A stretch of 64,000 nucleotides of DNA from Rhizobium sp. BK602 (lineage in GTDB: Bacteria > Pseudomonadota > Alphaproteobacteria > Rhizobiales > Rhizobiaceae). The position numbers were made by a program, and so were the translations under genes. The stretch lies in NCBI RefSeq assembly GCF_014195095.1, contig NZ_JACIBC010000001.1, forward strand, positions 496,001 through 560,000, in the 5' to 3' direction. Numbering within the stretch: position 1 is the first letter of the stretch; the number at the start of each line of letters is the position of its first letter. Positions 26,038 through 32,886 of the stretch are shown in pieces. A model generated the notes under the pieces. That model was not told where the DNA came from and searched no databases. It was given only the letters and a program-made list of their open reading frames with translations.

Positions 26038-26238
26038 TCAGCCATTTCGGCTGCCGAACAGCAAGCGCTCGATAGCGCCCGCAATCCTGCGGACGCCTCC
26101 TTTGTTGCCCTCTTCATCGTCGTATTCGCGGGCTGGCGAGCTGGTCTCTTCGCCGGCCTGAATGGGTTCGCCCTTACCGTCTATTGTTTCGCATTCGAAG
26201 CAGAAGCAGCGAAATCGAATGGTTTTTGCCTTCGTCAT
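26038..26238 (-). CDS. Small CxCxxC protein coupled to the zinc GTPase
   Basis: A 66-residue protein whose ATG overlaps the stop of the COG0523 GTPase as ATGA, a strong sign of translation. The N-terminal 16 residues are [16 protein letters not shown], placing Cys11, Cys13 and Cys16 in a CxCxxC arrangement that could bind zinc. The middle is acidic (REYDDEEGN), and the end, [14 protein letters not shown], could form an amphipathic helix. I know no family. Location at the end of a probable Zur-controlled unit suggests a small metal-binding partner or cargo of the GTPase; this is inference. Confidence 0.65.
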   Translation of the reverse strand: MTKAKTIRFRCFCFECETIDGKGEPIQAGEETSSPAREYDDEEGNKGGVRRIAGAIERLLFGSRNG

Positions 26239-27440
26239 GCTGCCGGTCTGTTCCAGCTCGCAAAGGGATCGGGCAGGTTTCTCCAACGCTCGGGCGTGAA
26301 TGTGTCGGCTGTGACCAGACAGGCGTCCAGTTCGGCGGTGATCCTTTGCCGATCCATCGGTGCTGCGCCGATGAAAACGAGTTCCTGGCGGCGATCGCCC
26401 CAGATCGGGTCGAGATAGGGGGCAAGTGCGCGCTTGAAGGCGGGGTCGCGGGGCCATTGCTCCTGCGGCACGGCGGCCCACCAGAGGCCCATCTTGCCGG
26501 TGCGGACCAGCGCGCCAGCCTGGCTCATTTCACCCACGTAATGCGGACGGGTGGCGAGCCAGAAGAAGCCCTTGGCACGCACGACACCAGGCCAGGGGCG
26601 ATTGAGAAAGGCCTGGAATTTCGTTGGGTCGAACGGTTTCTTCGCGCGATAGACGAAGGAGCTGATCCCATATTCCTCGGTTTCCGGGACATGATCCCTG
26701 AAGCCGTGCAGCTCCTTGTACCAGAGCGGATGCGTCTCGGCGCGGTCGATGTCGAAGCGACCCGTCCCCAGCACCTCCGCCGGCTCCACCGCGCCGAAAT
26801 CGGTCTCGATCAGCCGTGCGTCGGGATTGAGGCCGACGATGATCTTGCGGGCGGCGTCACGTTCATCGGCGCTCGCAGCGCCGACCTTGTTGAGGATCAC
26901 GACGTCGGCGAATTCGATCTGTTCGACAAGCAGGTCCACAAGGGTCCTGTTATCGCCGTCTCCGGCGGTCTCGCCGCGATCGGCGAGGAAATCGGTCGAG
27001 CCGTAGTCGGCGAGCAGATTGGCGGCATCGACGACGGTGACCATGGTATCGAGCTTGGCGATGTCGGAAAGGCTGTTGCCGTCCTCGTCGCGGAATTCGA
27101 AAGTGGTGGCGACCGGCAGCGGTTCGGCGATGCCGGTGGATTCGATCAGCAAATAGTCGAAGCGGTCCTGTTCGGCGAGCTGGCGCACCTCCTTCAGGAG
27201 GTCGTCGCGCAGCGTGCAGCAGATGCAGCCATTGGTCATTTCGACCAGTTGCTCCTGTGTGCGCGAGAGATTGGCGCCGCCGTCGCGCACCAGCGCGGCA
27301 TCGATATTCACCTCGCTCATATCGTTGACGATGACCGCGACCCGCAGGCCCTGGCGGTTGTTGAGGATATGATTGAGCAGTGTCGTCTTGCCGGCGCCGA
27401 GAAAGCCGGAGAGGACGGTGACCGGGAGTTTTCTGTTCAT
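26235..27440 (-). CDS. Zinc-starvation COG0523 GTPase (ZagA/YciC/ZigA-like metallochaperone)
   Basis: A 401-residue CobW-family GTPase: Walker [16 protein letters not shown], the metal site [12 protein letters not shown], the guanine motif NKVG, and a long C-terminal CobW domain with GFFWLATRP and RRQELVFIG. This long form is the YciC/ZigA type, which is induced by zinc shortage and is thought to supply zinc to priority enzymes. A candidate Zur box lies 18 bases upstream of the start. It is divided from znuA by a terminator, and a small Cys-containing gene is coupled to its end. Confidence 0.92.
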   Translation of the reverse strand: MNRKLPVTVLSGFLGAGKTTLLNHILNNRQGLRVAVIVNDMSEVNIDAALVRDGGANLSRTQEQLVEMTNGCICCTLRDDLLKEVRQLAEQDRFDYLLIESTGIAEPLPVATTFEFRDEDGNSLSDIAKLDTMVTVVDAANLLADYGSTDFLADRGETAGDGDNRTLVDLLVEQIEFADVVILNKVGAASADERDAARKIIVGLNPDARLIETDFGAVEPAEVLGTGRFDIDRAETHPLWYKELHGFRDHVPETEEYGISSFVYRAKKPFDPTKFQAFLNRPWPGVVRAKGFFWLATRPHYVGEMSQAGALVRTGKMGLWWAAVPQEQWPRDPAFKRALAPYLDPIWGDRRQELVFIGAAPMDRQRITAELDACLVTADTFTPERWRNLPDPFASWNRPAA

Positions 27441-27457
27441 GACAACCTCTTTTGTAA

Positions 27458-27472
27458 TGTAATATCATCACA
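27458..27472. promoter_or_regulatory. Candidate Zur box upstream of the COG0523 GTPase
   Basis: On the minus strand TGTGAT-GAT-ATTACA is an imperfect palindrome with 5 of 6 arm bases paired. It resembles the two boxes between znuA and znuC (TGTTAT-GTT-ATTACA and CGTTAT-GCT-ATAACG). Its position just before the GTPase start fits repression by zinc-loaded Zur. Confidence 0.6.
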
Positions 27473-27484
27473 TATCGGGATCTG

Positions 27485-27507
27485 AAAAAAGCGAGCGGAA
27501 AGCTCGC
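27485..27507 (-). terminator. Rho-independent terminator of znuA
   Basis: On the minus strand GCGAGC-TTTCC-GCTCGC is followed by TTTTTT. It lies 25 bases after the znuA stop, so znuA is transcribed as a single gene and transcription is separated from the GTPase gene. Confidence 0.85.
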
Positions 27508-27532
27508 TCCTTTCGGCGATATGACGCCTGTC

Positions 27533-28498
27533 TCAGGAGAGGCAGGTCTTCAGGGAACTGGCGATGCCGCGCATCAGGTCGAAATAGAGGTCCGGGCCTT
27601 GCGGCAGGGTCGCCGCTTCCGGATCGAGAACGCCGGATTTCGCCGAAGTGCCCTCGATCACGACATTGACCAGCTTGGGCTCGAATTGCGGTTCGGCGAA
27701 GACGCAGGTGGCGCCGAGGTCTGCGAGCTTGCCGTGGATTTCCGAGACCCGTTCCGCGCCGGGAATGGTTTCCGGGCTGACCGTGATGGAGCCAGCGACG
27801 TGCACGCCATAGCGGCGTTCGAAATATTGATAGGCGTCGTGGAAGACGATGAATGGCTTGTCTTTGACCGGGGCGACGGTTGCGACGATCTCGGCGTCGA
27901 GCGCATCCAGCCGGTCGTCCAGCGCCTTTTGGTTGGCTTCGTAGGTCAGGGCATTGGCAGGGTCGGCCGCGACCAATGTCGTGGTGATCTCCGCAGCCAT
28001 TGCCTTGGCATTGTGCGGGTCGAGCCAGAGATGCGTGTCGAATTCCTCATGGCCGTGGTCATGATCATCGTGATCGTGTCCGGCGCTTTCGGCGTGCTCG
28101 TCGCCATCGTCATGTGCTTCGAAGGGGCCGCCTTCGCGGAATTTCAGCTTGGCGATGCCGGGCGCCTTGTCGAGCTCGACGACAAGCGCATTCGCGCCGA
28201 GGGCGGATAGCGGTTTTTCGAGGAAGGCTTCCATGCCGGGGCCGACCCAGAAAACCACCTTGGCCCCCTGGAGAGCTCGCGCATTCGAAGGCTTCAATGC
28301 GTAGGTGTGCGGTGAGGCGGCGCCATCGACGATCAGATCGGGCGTACCGACGCCCTCCATGATCGCGGCGACGAGCGAATGGATCGGCTTGATCGACACC
28401 ACCACGTTTGGAGGATCGGCGGCCAGCGCGGTGCCGGAAAAAAGTCCGGAGAACAGCAGCGAGGCGGCGAGGGGGAGGATGGTTTTTACCATGGTCAT
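27533..28498 (-). CDS. znuA: Zinc ABC transporter substrate-binding protein ZnuA
   Basis: The 321-residue periplasmic zinc receptor of ZnuABC. It has a signal peptide ending in SGTALA-ADPP, the cluster A-I start VVVSIKPIHSLVAAIM with a metal-binding His, SPHTYALKPS, a His/Asp-rich loop near 130-155 (HDDGDEHAES... HDHDDHDHGHEE), and HLWLDPHNAK and VFHDAYQYFERRYG further on. There are ATG codons at 28498 and 28492. It is divergent from znuC, and two candidate Zur boxes lie between them. A terminator follows the gene. Confidence 0.95.
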   Translation of the reverse strand: MTMVKTILPLAASLLFSGLFSGTALAADPPNVVVSIKPIHSLVAAIMEGVGTPDLIVDGAASPHTYALKPSNARALQGAKVVFWVGPGMEAFLEKPLSALGANALVVELDKAPGIAKLKFREGGPFEAHDDGDEHAESAGHDHDDHDHGHEEFDTHLWLDPHNAKAMAAEITTTLVAADPANALTYEANQKALDDRLDALDAEIVATVAPVKDKPFIVFHDAYQYFERRYGVHVAGSITVSPETIPGAERVSEIHGKLADLGATCVFAEPQFEPKLVNVVIEGTSAKSGVLDPEAATLPQGPDLYFDLMRGIASSLKTCLS

Positions 28499-28521
28499 AG
28501 AGGATCGCCCTTGAATGGGTC

Positions 28522-28536
28522 TGTTATGTTATTACA
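28522..28536. promoter_or_regulatory. Candidate Zur box, znuA side
   Basis: TGTTAT-GTT-ATTACA is an imperfect palindrome (5 of 6 arm pairs) 24 bases upstream of the znuA start. It matches the Zur-type pattern found in alphaproteobacteria (AT-rich arms of about six bases around a 3-base centre). Confidence 0.65.
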
Positions 28537-28543
28537 TCAATTG

Positions 28544-28558
28544 CGTTATGCTATAACG
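28544..28558. promoter_or_regulatory. Candidate Zur box, znuC side
   Basis: CGTTAT-GCT-ATAACG is a perfect 15-base palindrome about 40 bases upstream of znuC. Together with the box seven bases away it gives each of the divergent znuA and znuCB-zur units a site for Zur. Confidence 0.75.
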
Positions 28559-28597
28559 TGTGCGATAGCAGGGCGCAACAGCGCAAGTGGAAATTTC

Positions 28598-29494
28598 ATG
28601 CTTTCTTCCGTGGACAATCAGAGCCGGCCACTGGTGTCGCTCCAGGATGTCGGCGTCCGCCGCGACGGACGCTGGCTGGTGCGCGGCGTCGACTTTTCGG
28701 TGAGCCGCGGCGAGATCGTCACGCTGATCGGCCCGAACGGCTCTGGCAAATCCACCAGCGCCAAGGCGGCGATTGGCGTGCTGAAGCCGGACGAAGGCCG
28801 CGTCGAGCGCGTGACCGGTCTCAAGGTCGGTTATGTCCCGCAGAAGCTTGCAGTCGATTGGACGTTGCCACTCAGCGTCCACCGCCTGATGACACTAACC
28901 GGGCCGTTATCCCAATCTGAATTGACGGCGGCGCTGGAGGCGGTGGGGATTGCCCATCTTGCCAAGGCCGAGGTACAGCACCTGTCCGGCGGCGAATTCC
29001 AGCGGGCGCTGCTGGCGCGCGCCATCGCCCGCAAGCCGGATCTGCTGGTGCTGGACGAGCCGGTGCAAGGCGTCGATTTCAACGGCGAGATCGCCCTTTA
29101 CGACCTCATCAAGTCGATCCGCAATTCTGAGGGCTGCGGCATCCTGCTGATCTCGCACGATCTGCATGTCGTCATGGCGGCGACGGATACGGTCGTTTGC
29201 CTGAACGGTCATGTCTGCTGCCGTGGCACGCCGCAGACCGTCAGCCAGAGTCCGGAATATGTCCGGCTGTTCGGCACGCGGGCGGCGCAGTCGCTGGCGA
29301 TCTACAGCCACCATCACGACCATACGCATCTGCCTGACGGGCGCGTGCAGCATGCCGACGGCACGATCACGGATCACTGCCATTCGGGCGACGGTCATCA
29401 CGAGCACGATCATCAAGATCATGACCATGCGGACCATGAGCATGATCACCACGATCACGGCCACCATCATGCGGAGGGGACGCGCCATGTTTGA
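28598..29494 (+). CDS. znuC: Zinc ABC transporter ATPase ZnuC
   Basis: The 298-residue ATPase has Walker A GPNGSGKST, the signature LSGGEFQRALLARAI, Walker B LLVLDEPVQGVD and switch His in ISHDLH. The C-terminus extends by about 50 residues rich in His and Asp (for example HHEHDHQDHDHADHEHDHH), a likely zinc-binding or sensing tail, also seen in other rhizobial ZnuC proteins. The ATG at 28598 gives the family start; the frame runs open into the intergenic region. The stop overlaps znuB by eight bases. Confidence 0.95.
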   Translation: MLSSVDNQSRPLVSLQDVGVRRDGRWLVRGVDFSVSRGEIVTLIGPNGSGKSTSAKAAIGVLKPDEGRVERVTGLKVGYVPQKLAVDWTLPLSVHRLMTLTGPLSQSELTAALEAVGIAHLAKAEVQHLSGGEFQRALLARAIARKPDLLVLDEPVQGVDFNGEIALYDLIKSIRNSEGCGILLISHDLHVVMAATDTVVCLNGHVCCRGTPQTVSQSPEYVRLFGTRAAQSLAIYSHHHDHTHLPDGRVQHADGTITDHCHSGDGHHEHDHQDHDHADHEHDHHDHGHHHAEGTRHV

Positions 29495-30314
29495 CGATTT
29501 CTTCCTGCGCGCCATCCTGGCCGGCGTCGGACTGGCCTTGACCACCGGACCGCTCGGCTGCTTCATCATCTGGCGGCGCATGGCCTATTTCGGCGACACC
29601 ATCTCGCATTCGGCACTGCTCGGCGTGGCGTTGTCGCTGCTGTTCCAGCTTAACCTGACGCTCTCCGTCTTCGCGGTGGCGGCACTCGTCTCGATCCTGC
29701 TTCTGTTCCTGCAGCGCAGGCAGGCGCTGTCGGCCGATGCGCTGCTCGGCATTCTCTCGCATGCGACGCTGGCGATCGGCCTTGTCATCGTCGCCTTCAT
29801 GAGCTGGGTCAGGATCGATCTCATCGCCTTCCTGTTCGGCGATATTCTTGCGGTCAGCCGTTCGGATGTCGCGATGATCTGGGGCGGGGGCATCCTCGTC
29901 TTGGCGGCGATCGCCTGGCTTTGGCGGTCGCTGCTGGCATCGACCGTCAACCCCGAACTGGCGGAGGCCGAGGGGCTGAACCCCGAGCGAGCCAAGCTGT
30001 TCTTCATGCTGCTGATGGCGGTCGTCATCGCCATCGCCATGAAGATCGTCGGCATTTTGCTGATCACGGCGCTGCTGATCATTCCCGCCGCCACCGCCCG
30101 CCGCTTCGCGGCGACGCCGGAGATGATGGCGGTCTTCGCCTCGCTGGTCGGCGCGGTCGCCGTCGTCGGCGGGCTGTTCGGCTCGCTGCATTATGACACG
30201 CCATCCGGCCCGTCGATCGTCGTCGCGGCGCTCGGTCTGTTTATCATCAGCCTGCTGCCCCTTGCCCGCAGGGGTAGCGCGCCGGCGGCGCAACAGAGAG
30301 GACAGGAATCATGA
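29487..30314 (+). CDS. znuB: Zinc ABC transporter permease ZnuB
   Basis: A 275-residue inner-membrane permease of the ABC-3 family with about eight hydrophobic segments: GPLGCFIIWRRMAYFGDTIS is the cytoplasmic family signature near the N-terminus, and ITALLIIPAATARRFA the second. It forms the zinc channel with ZnuC and ZnuA. The start lies inside the end of znuC (eight shared bases), and zur starts inside its stop (ATGA), so znuC-znuB-zur is a single translationally coupled operon. Confidence 0.95.
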   Translation: MFDDFFLRAILAGVGLALTTGPLGCFIIWRRMAYFGDTISHSALLGVALSLLFQLNLTLSVFAVAALVSILLLFLQRRQALSADALLGILSHATLAIGLVIVAFMSWVRIDLIAFLFGDILAVSRSDVAMIWGGGILVLAAIAWLWRSLLASTVNPELAEAEGLNPERAKLFFMLLMAVVIAIAMKIVGILLITALLIIPAATARRFAATPEMMAVFASLVGAVAVVGGLFGSLHYDTPSGPSIVVAALGLFIISLLPLARRGSAPAAQQRGQES

Positions 30315-30709
30315 CCACTCCGATGCTCACCAAGAACCAGTCGCTCGTCTTCGACGTGCTGACCAAGGCGGAGGGGCCGCTCAGCGCCTATACCATCCTC
30401 GACAAGCTGCGCGACCACGGTTTTCGCGCGCCGCTGCAGGTCTATCGTGCTTTGGACAAGCTCTTGGAATATGGCGTGGTGCACCGGCTGGAGAGCATCA
30501 ATTCCTTCGTCGTCTGCGCCCATCCGAACGAGGATTGCCACAGCCACGGCCTCGTCGCCTTCGCCATCTGCGAAAGCTGCGGCCAGGTGATCGAATTCCA
30601 CGACCATGAGGTTGACCACCGGCTGATGGACTGGCTGAAATCGCAGAAATTCAAGGCCGAGAAGTCGACCATCGAAATCCGCGGTCATTGCGCTGGATGC
30701 GCGGCCTAA
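30311..30709 (+). CDS. zur: Zinc uptake regulator Zur (Fur family)
   Basis: The 132-residue repressor has a winged-helix N-terminal half (GPLSAYTILDKLRDHGFRAPLQVYRALDKLLEYG) and a metal-binding half with ICESCGQVIEFHDHEVD and the C-terminal CAGC; the two CxxC pairs should hold structural zinc. It should bind the palindromes near znuA/znuC and the GTPase gene. It is the last gene of znuC-znuB-zur, so it also represses itself. Its stop overlaps the stop of the convergent carbonic-anhydrase-like gene. Confidence 0.95.
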   Translation: MTTPMLTKNQSLVFDVLTKAEGPLSAYTILDKLRDHGFRAPLQVYRALDKLLEYGVVHRLESINSFVVCAHPNEDCHSHGLVAFAICESCGQVIEFHDHEVDHRLMDWLKSQKFKAEKSTIEIRGHCAGCAA

Positions 30710-31236
30710 TCGAGCCTTTTCAAGTCGCGGGCGAAACGCTGCCAGTTGGCGACATAGTTGCGAGCCGAGCGGCGCAGGCCCTCGATGGCGGCCTCGTCCA
30801 AGGTGCGGATGGCTCTTGCCGGGGCGCCGACGATCAGCGAGCCGTCGGGAAATTCCTTGCCCTCGGTCACCAGCGCATTGGCGCCGACAAGGCAGTTGTT
30901 GCCGATCTTCGCGCCATTCAGCACGGTGGCGCCCATGCCGATCAGTGAATTATTGCCGATGGTGCAGCCATGGATGATGGCGTGATGGCCGATGGTGCAG
31001 CCTTCGCCGATCGTCGTGGGGTAGGCGGGGTCGGTGTGCACCATCACGCCTTCCTGGATATTCGTGTCCTTGCCGACGGTGATCGGTTCATTGTCGCCGC
31101 GCAGCACCGCGCCGAACCAGATGCCGACATTCTCGCCGAGTTCGACCTTGCCGATGACGGTGGCATCCGGCGCGATCCAGTAGAGACCGGCTTCCGGCGT
31201 CTTCGGAACAAGACCGGACAGGGCGTAGAGCGGCAT
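30706..31236 (-). CDS. Gamma-carbonic-anhydrase-like hexapeptide-repeat protein
   Basis: A 176-residue left-handed beta-helix protein of the YrdA/CaiE/PaaY group. Hexapeptide steps are visible throughout (IGKVELGENVGIWFGAVLRG, NSLIGMGATVLNGAKIGNNC), and HxxxxH metal ligands in HTDP, GHHAIIHG match gamma-carbonic anhydrases. Activity is unproven in most of this group. It is probably in one operon with the FAH-family gene 15 bases upstream. Confidence 0.88.
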   Translation of the reverse strand: MPLYALSGLVPKTPEAGLYWIAPDATVIGKVELGENVGIWFGAVLRGDNEPITVGKDTNIQEGVMVHTDPAYPTTIGEGCTIGHHAIIHGCTIGNNSLIGMGATVLNGAKIGNNCLVGANALVTEGKEFPDGSLIVGAPARAIRTLDEAAIEGLRRSARNYVANWQRFARDLKRLD

Positions 31237-31251
31237 TGCTGTTCTCCTCGG

Positions 31252-31947
31252 TCAAACCACCTTCAATACCAGCGTCGCCACGCCGTCGACGGCGCAGGTG
31301 ATCCGGTCGCCGCGCGCGACCGGGCCGACGCCGGCTGGTGTGCCGGTCATGATGATGTCGCCCGGCGCCAGCGTGAAGAGCTTCGACAGTTCGGCGATGA
31401 TTTCCGGCACCTTCCAGATCATTTGCTGAAGGTCGCCGCGCTGCGCCGTCTCACCATTGCGCATCAGCCAGATGCCGCCCTTGTCCGGATGGCCGACTCG
31501 GGTTGCCGGCATCAGCGCCGAGATCGGGGCGGAATGTTCAAAAGCCTTGGCGATCTCCCAGGGGCGGCCGAGCTTCTTGGCCTCGCCCTGCAGGTCGCGG
31601 CGGGTGAAGTCGATGCCGACGCCGTAGCCGTAGACGCAGTCCAGCGCCCGCTCGGCGGGAATATCGGCGCCGCCGCTTCGAAGCGCGATCACCAGCTCGA
31701 CCTCGTGATGCACGTCCGACGACAGCGGCGGGTAGGGGAAGTCGTCGCCAACCAGCAGATTGTCCGGATTCTTCTGGAAGAAGAAGGGCGGCTCGCGGCT
31801 GGGGTCGTGGCCCATCTCGATCGCATGGTCGGCATAGTTGCGGCCGACGCAATAGACCCGGCGCACGGGAAAGGACTCGGCTTCACCGTCGATCGGCAGC
31901 AGGACGGGGGCGGGCTGGGGAATGACGGTGGCAAGCGATGCGGTCAT
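31252..31947 (-). CDS. Fumarylacetoacetate hydrolase (FAH) family protein
   Basis: A 231-residue single-domain FAH protein similar to fumarylpyruvate hydrolases: VYCVGRNYADHAIEMGHD at the N-terminus, the metal ligands in HHEVELVIAL (E-x-E), GYGVGIDFTRRDLQ, and GDIIMTGTPAGVGPV near the C-terminus. It probably cleaves a C-C bond in a diketo acid or acts as oxaloacetate decarboxylase, as FAHD1-like proteins do. The substrate is not defined by the context. It forms a two-gene unit with the hexapeptide protein. Confidence 0.9.
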   Translation of the reverse strand: MTASLATVIPQPAPVLLPIDGEAESFPVRRVYCVGRNYADHAIEMGHDPSREPPFFFQKNPDNLLVGDDFPYPPLSSDVHHEVELVIALRSGGADIPAERALDCVYGYGVGIDFTRRDLQGEAKKLGRPWEIAKAFEHSAPISALMPATRVGHPDKGGIWLMRNGETAQRGDLQQMIWKVPEIIAELSKLFTLAPGDIIMTGTPAGVGPVARGDRITCAVDGVATLVLKVV

Positions 31948-32284
31948 GGCAACTCTTCAAATGTTCAATCTGTATCTGGAAGACCTATGGCCCTCCGACT
32001 CCGTTGATCAACCTAGCATCATTGTTGCCGCCGGGAAAACCGGTCTTGGAGAAGGTTTTGATGTGGAGCACGGATAGAAAGGTTTCCCGTCCAGGCCGAT
32101 GAACCGCTCTCGGTTTTTCCGCATCGCCGTATCGCACTATCGTCGCCCAAGAGATCCCATAGTCATCGAGAGAAGCTTTTGTCATCGCGTATCGCGGATG
32201 CTATGGTGGGCCGTTAGTACGGCAATACCATGTTAGCTGACCTATTCTCGTTTATCTGATTTCACACCCGCAGAGGAGAATTGC
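31948..32284. other. Intergenic region upstream of the repeat-peptide gene
   Basis: The gap of 337 bases separates the divergent FAH gene from the repeat-peptide gene. Base composition is lower in GC than the flanks. A minus-strand 66-codon ORF (31985-32185) is present, but it has no ribosome-binding site that I can identify and no recognisable family. A plausible sigma-70-like promoter for the repeat-peptide gene lies at 32179-32207. The gene itself has a strong ribosome-binding site (AGAGGAG, six bases before ATG). Confidence 0.6.
32179..32207 (+). promoter_or_regulatory. Putative sigma-70-type promoter of the RiPP-like operon
   Basis: TTGTCA (32179-32184) and TATGGT (32202-32207) are separated by 17 bases, a good -35/-10 pair placed about 75 bases upstream of the repeat-peptide start. 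This is a pattern match only. Confidence 0.35.
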
Positions 32285-32824
32285 ATGTCTAAAATGATGA
32301 TTCTAGGCGTAAAGGGTGAAGCCGGTCTATGGCTCGTTGACTTTGATGCAGGCACCGTCACCGCGATGGACGGCAGTCGTGAAGACTTTATCTCTGGTGA
32401 CGACAGCGACGATAAATTCGAAACCGACCTTGATGTTGCGGTCGGCTTCGAGACGAAGGAAGTAGCATTCTCTGGTCAGTTCTTTCAGTCCAAGGCAGCG
32501 GATGTCGCCGTTGGCTTCGAACCGAAAGAGGCAGCTTTTTCCGGTCACGTCTTCAGAAGCCCGGGGGCAGATGTTGCCGTTGCCTTTGAGCCGAAGGAAG
32601 CGGCGTTCTCCGGGTTGCTCTTTCAGTCCAAGGCAGCGGATGTCGCGGTTGGCTTCGAACCGAAGGAATCAGCTTTTTCCGGTTTGTACTTTCAGTCCAA
32701 GGCAGCAGACATTGCGGTTGCCTTCGAACCGAAGGAAACAGCCTTCTCTGGTCACTACTACAAAACCCCGGACACAGACGTCGACGTTGCGGTCAAGGCC
32801 AAGGAGGCGGCGTTCTCCGAATGA
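32285..32824 (+). CDS. Tandem-repeat peptide, probable multi-core RiPP precursor
   Basis: A 179-residue acidic protein. Residues 1-49 are unique and could serve as leader (MSKMMILGVKGEAGLWLVDF, then an Asp-rich linker GDDSDDKF). Residues 50-164 are five uninterrupted repeats of exactly 23 residues, consensus DVAV[GA]FEPKEAAFSG followed by three variable positions ending in an aromatic residue. Residues 165-179 are a shortened sixth copy ending AKEAAFSE. There is no cysteine. The gene has a strong ribosome-binding site and is followed by a YcaO gene and a TfuA gene on the same strand, so it is best read as the substrate of these two enzymes. I do not recognise the family; a repetitive structural or secreted protein is the alternative. 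Confidence 0.8.
   Translation: MSKMMILGVKGEAGLWLVDFDAGTVTAMDGSREDFISGDDSDDKFETDLDVAVGFETKEVAFSGQFFQSKAADVAVGFEPKEAAFSGHVFRSPGADVAVAFEPKEAAFSGLLFQSKAADVAVGFEPKESAFSGLYFQSKAADIAVAFEPKETAFSGHYYKTPDTDVDVAVKAKEAAFSE
32432..32821 (+). repeat. 69-bp in-frame tandem repeat array in the precursor gene
   Basis: Five direct repeats of 69 bases start at 32432, 32501, 32570, 32639 and 32708, and a shortened sixth starts at about 32783. Sequence between copies is largely conserved at DNA level (for example GGCTTCGAACCGAAGGAA and TTTCAGTCCAAGGCAGC recur), while the codons for repeat positions 16-18 vary. The protein variants at 16-18 are QFF, HVF, LLF, LYF and HYY. This points to amplification by slippage or recombination with diversification at one site. 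Confidence 0.92.
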
Positions 32825-32881
32825 TCGACCGATAGCCGGTTGCGAAATGTTCGGAGTTCCGTCCGCTCTGCTCTCGGTCGA
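32825..32881 (+). promoter_or_regulatory. Inverted repeat between precursor and YcaO genes
   Basis: TCGACCGA (32825-32832) starts at the base after the precursor stop codon, and its perfect complement TCGGTCGA (32874-32881) ends six bases before the YcaO start. The 41-base loop lacks a T-run at its end, so it is not a classical terminator. Such a stem could stabilise the precursor mRNA or limit translation of the enzyme genes. Confidence 0.45.
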
Positions 32882-32886
32882 ATAGC

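Noticed and set aside
26235..27440. Second cobW for cobalamin synthesis
   Set aside because: It is the long zinc type with a Zur-like box and lies beside znuA, while the true cobW is in the cobP operon.
31985..32185. 66-codon minus-strand ORF between the FAH gene and the repeat-peptide gene
   Set aside because: No ribosome-binding site or recognisable family, and it overlaps the likely promoter region of the repeat-peptide gene.
32432..32821. 69-bp tandem repeats as a CRISPR array or minisatellite without function
   Set aside because: The repeats are contiguous without spacers, stay in one reading frame through all copies, and the gene has a strong ribosome-binding site and enzyme partners.
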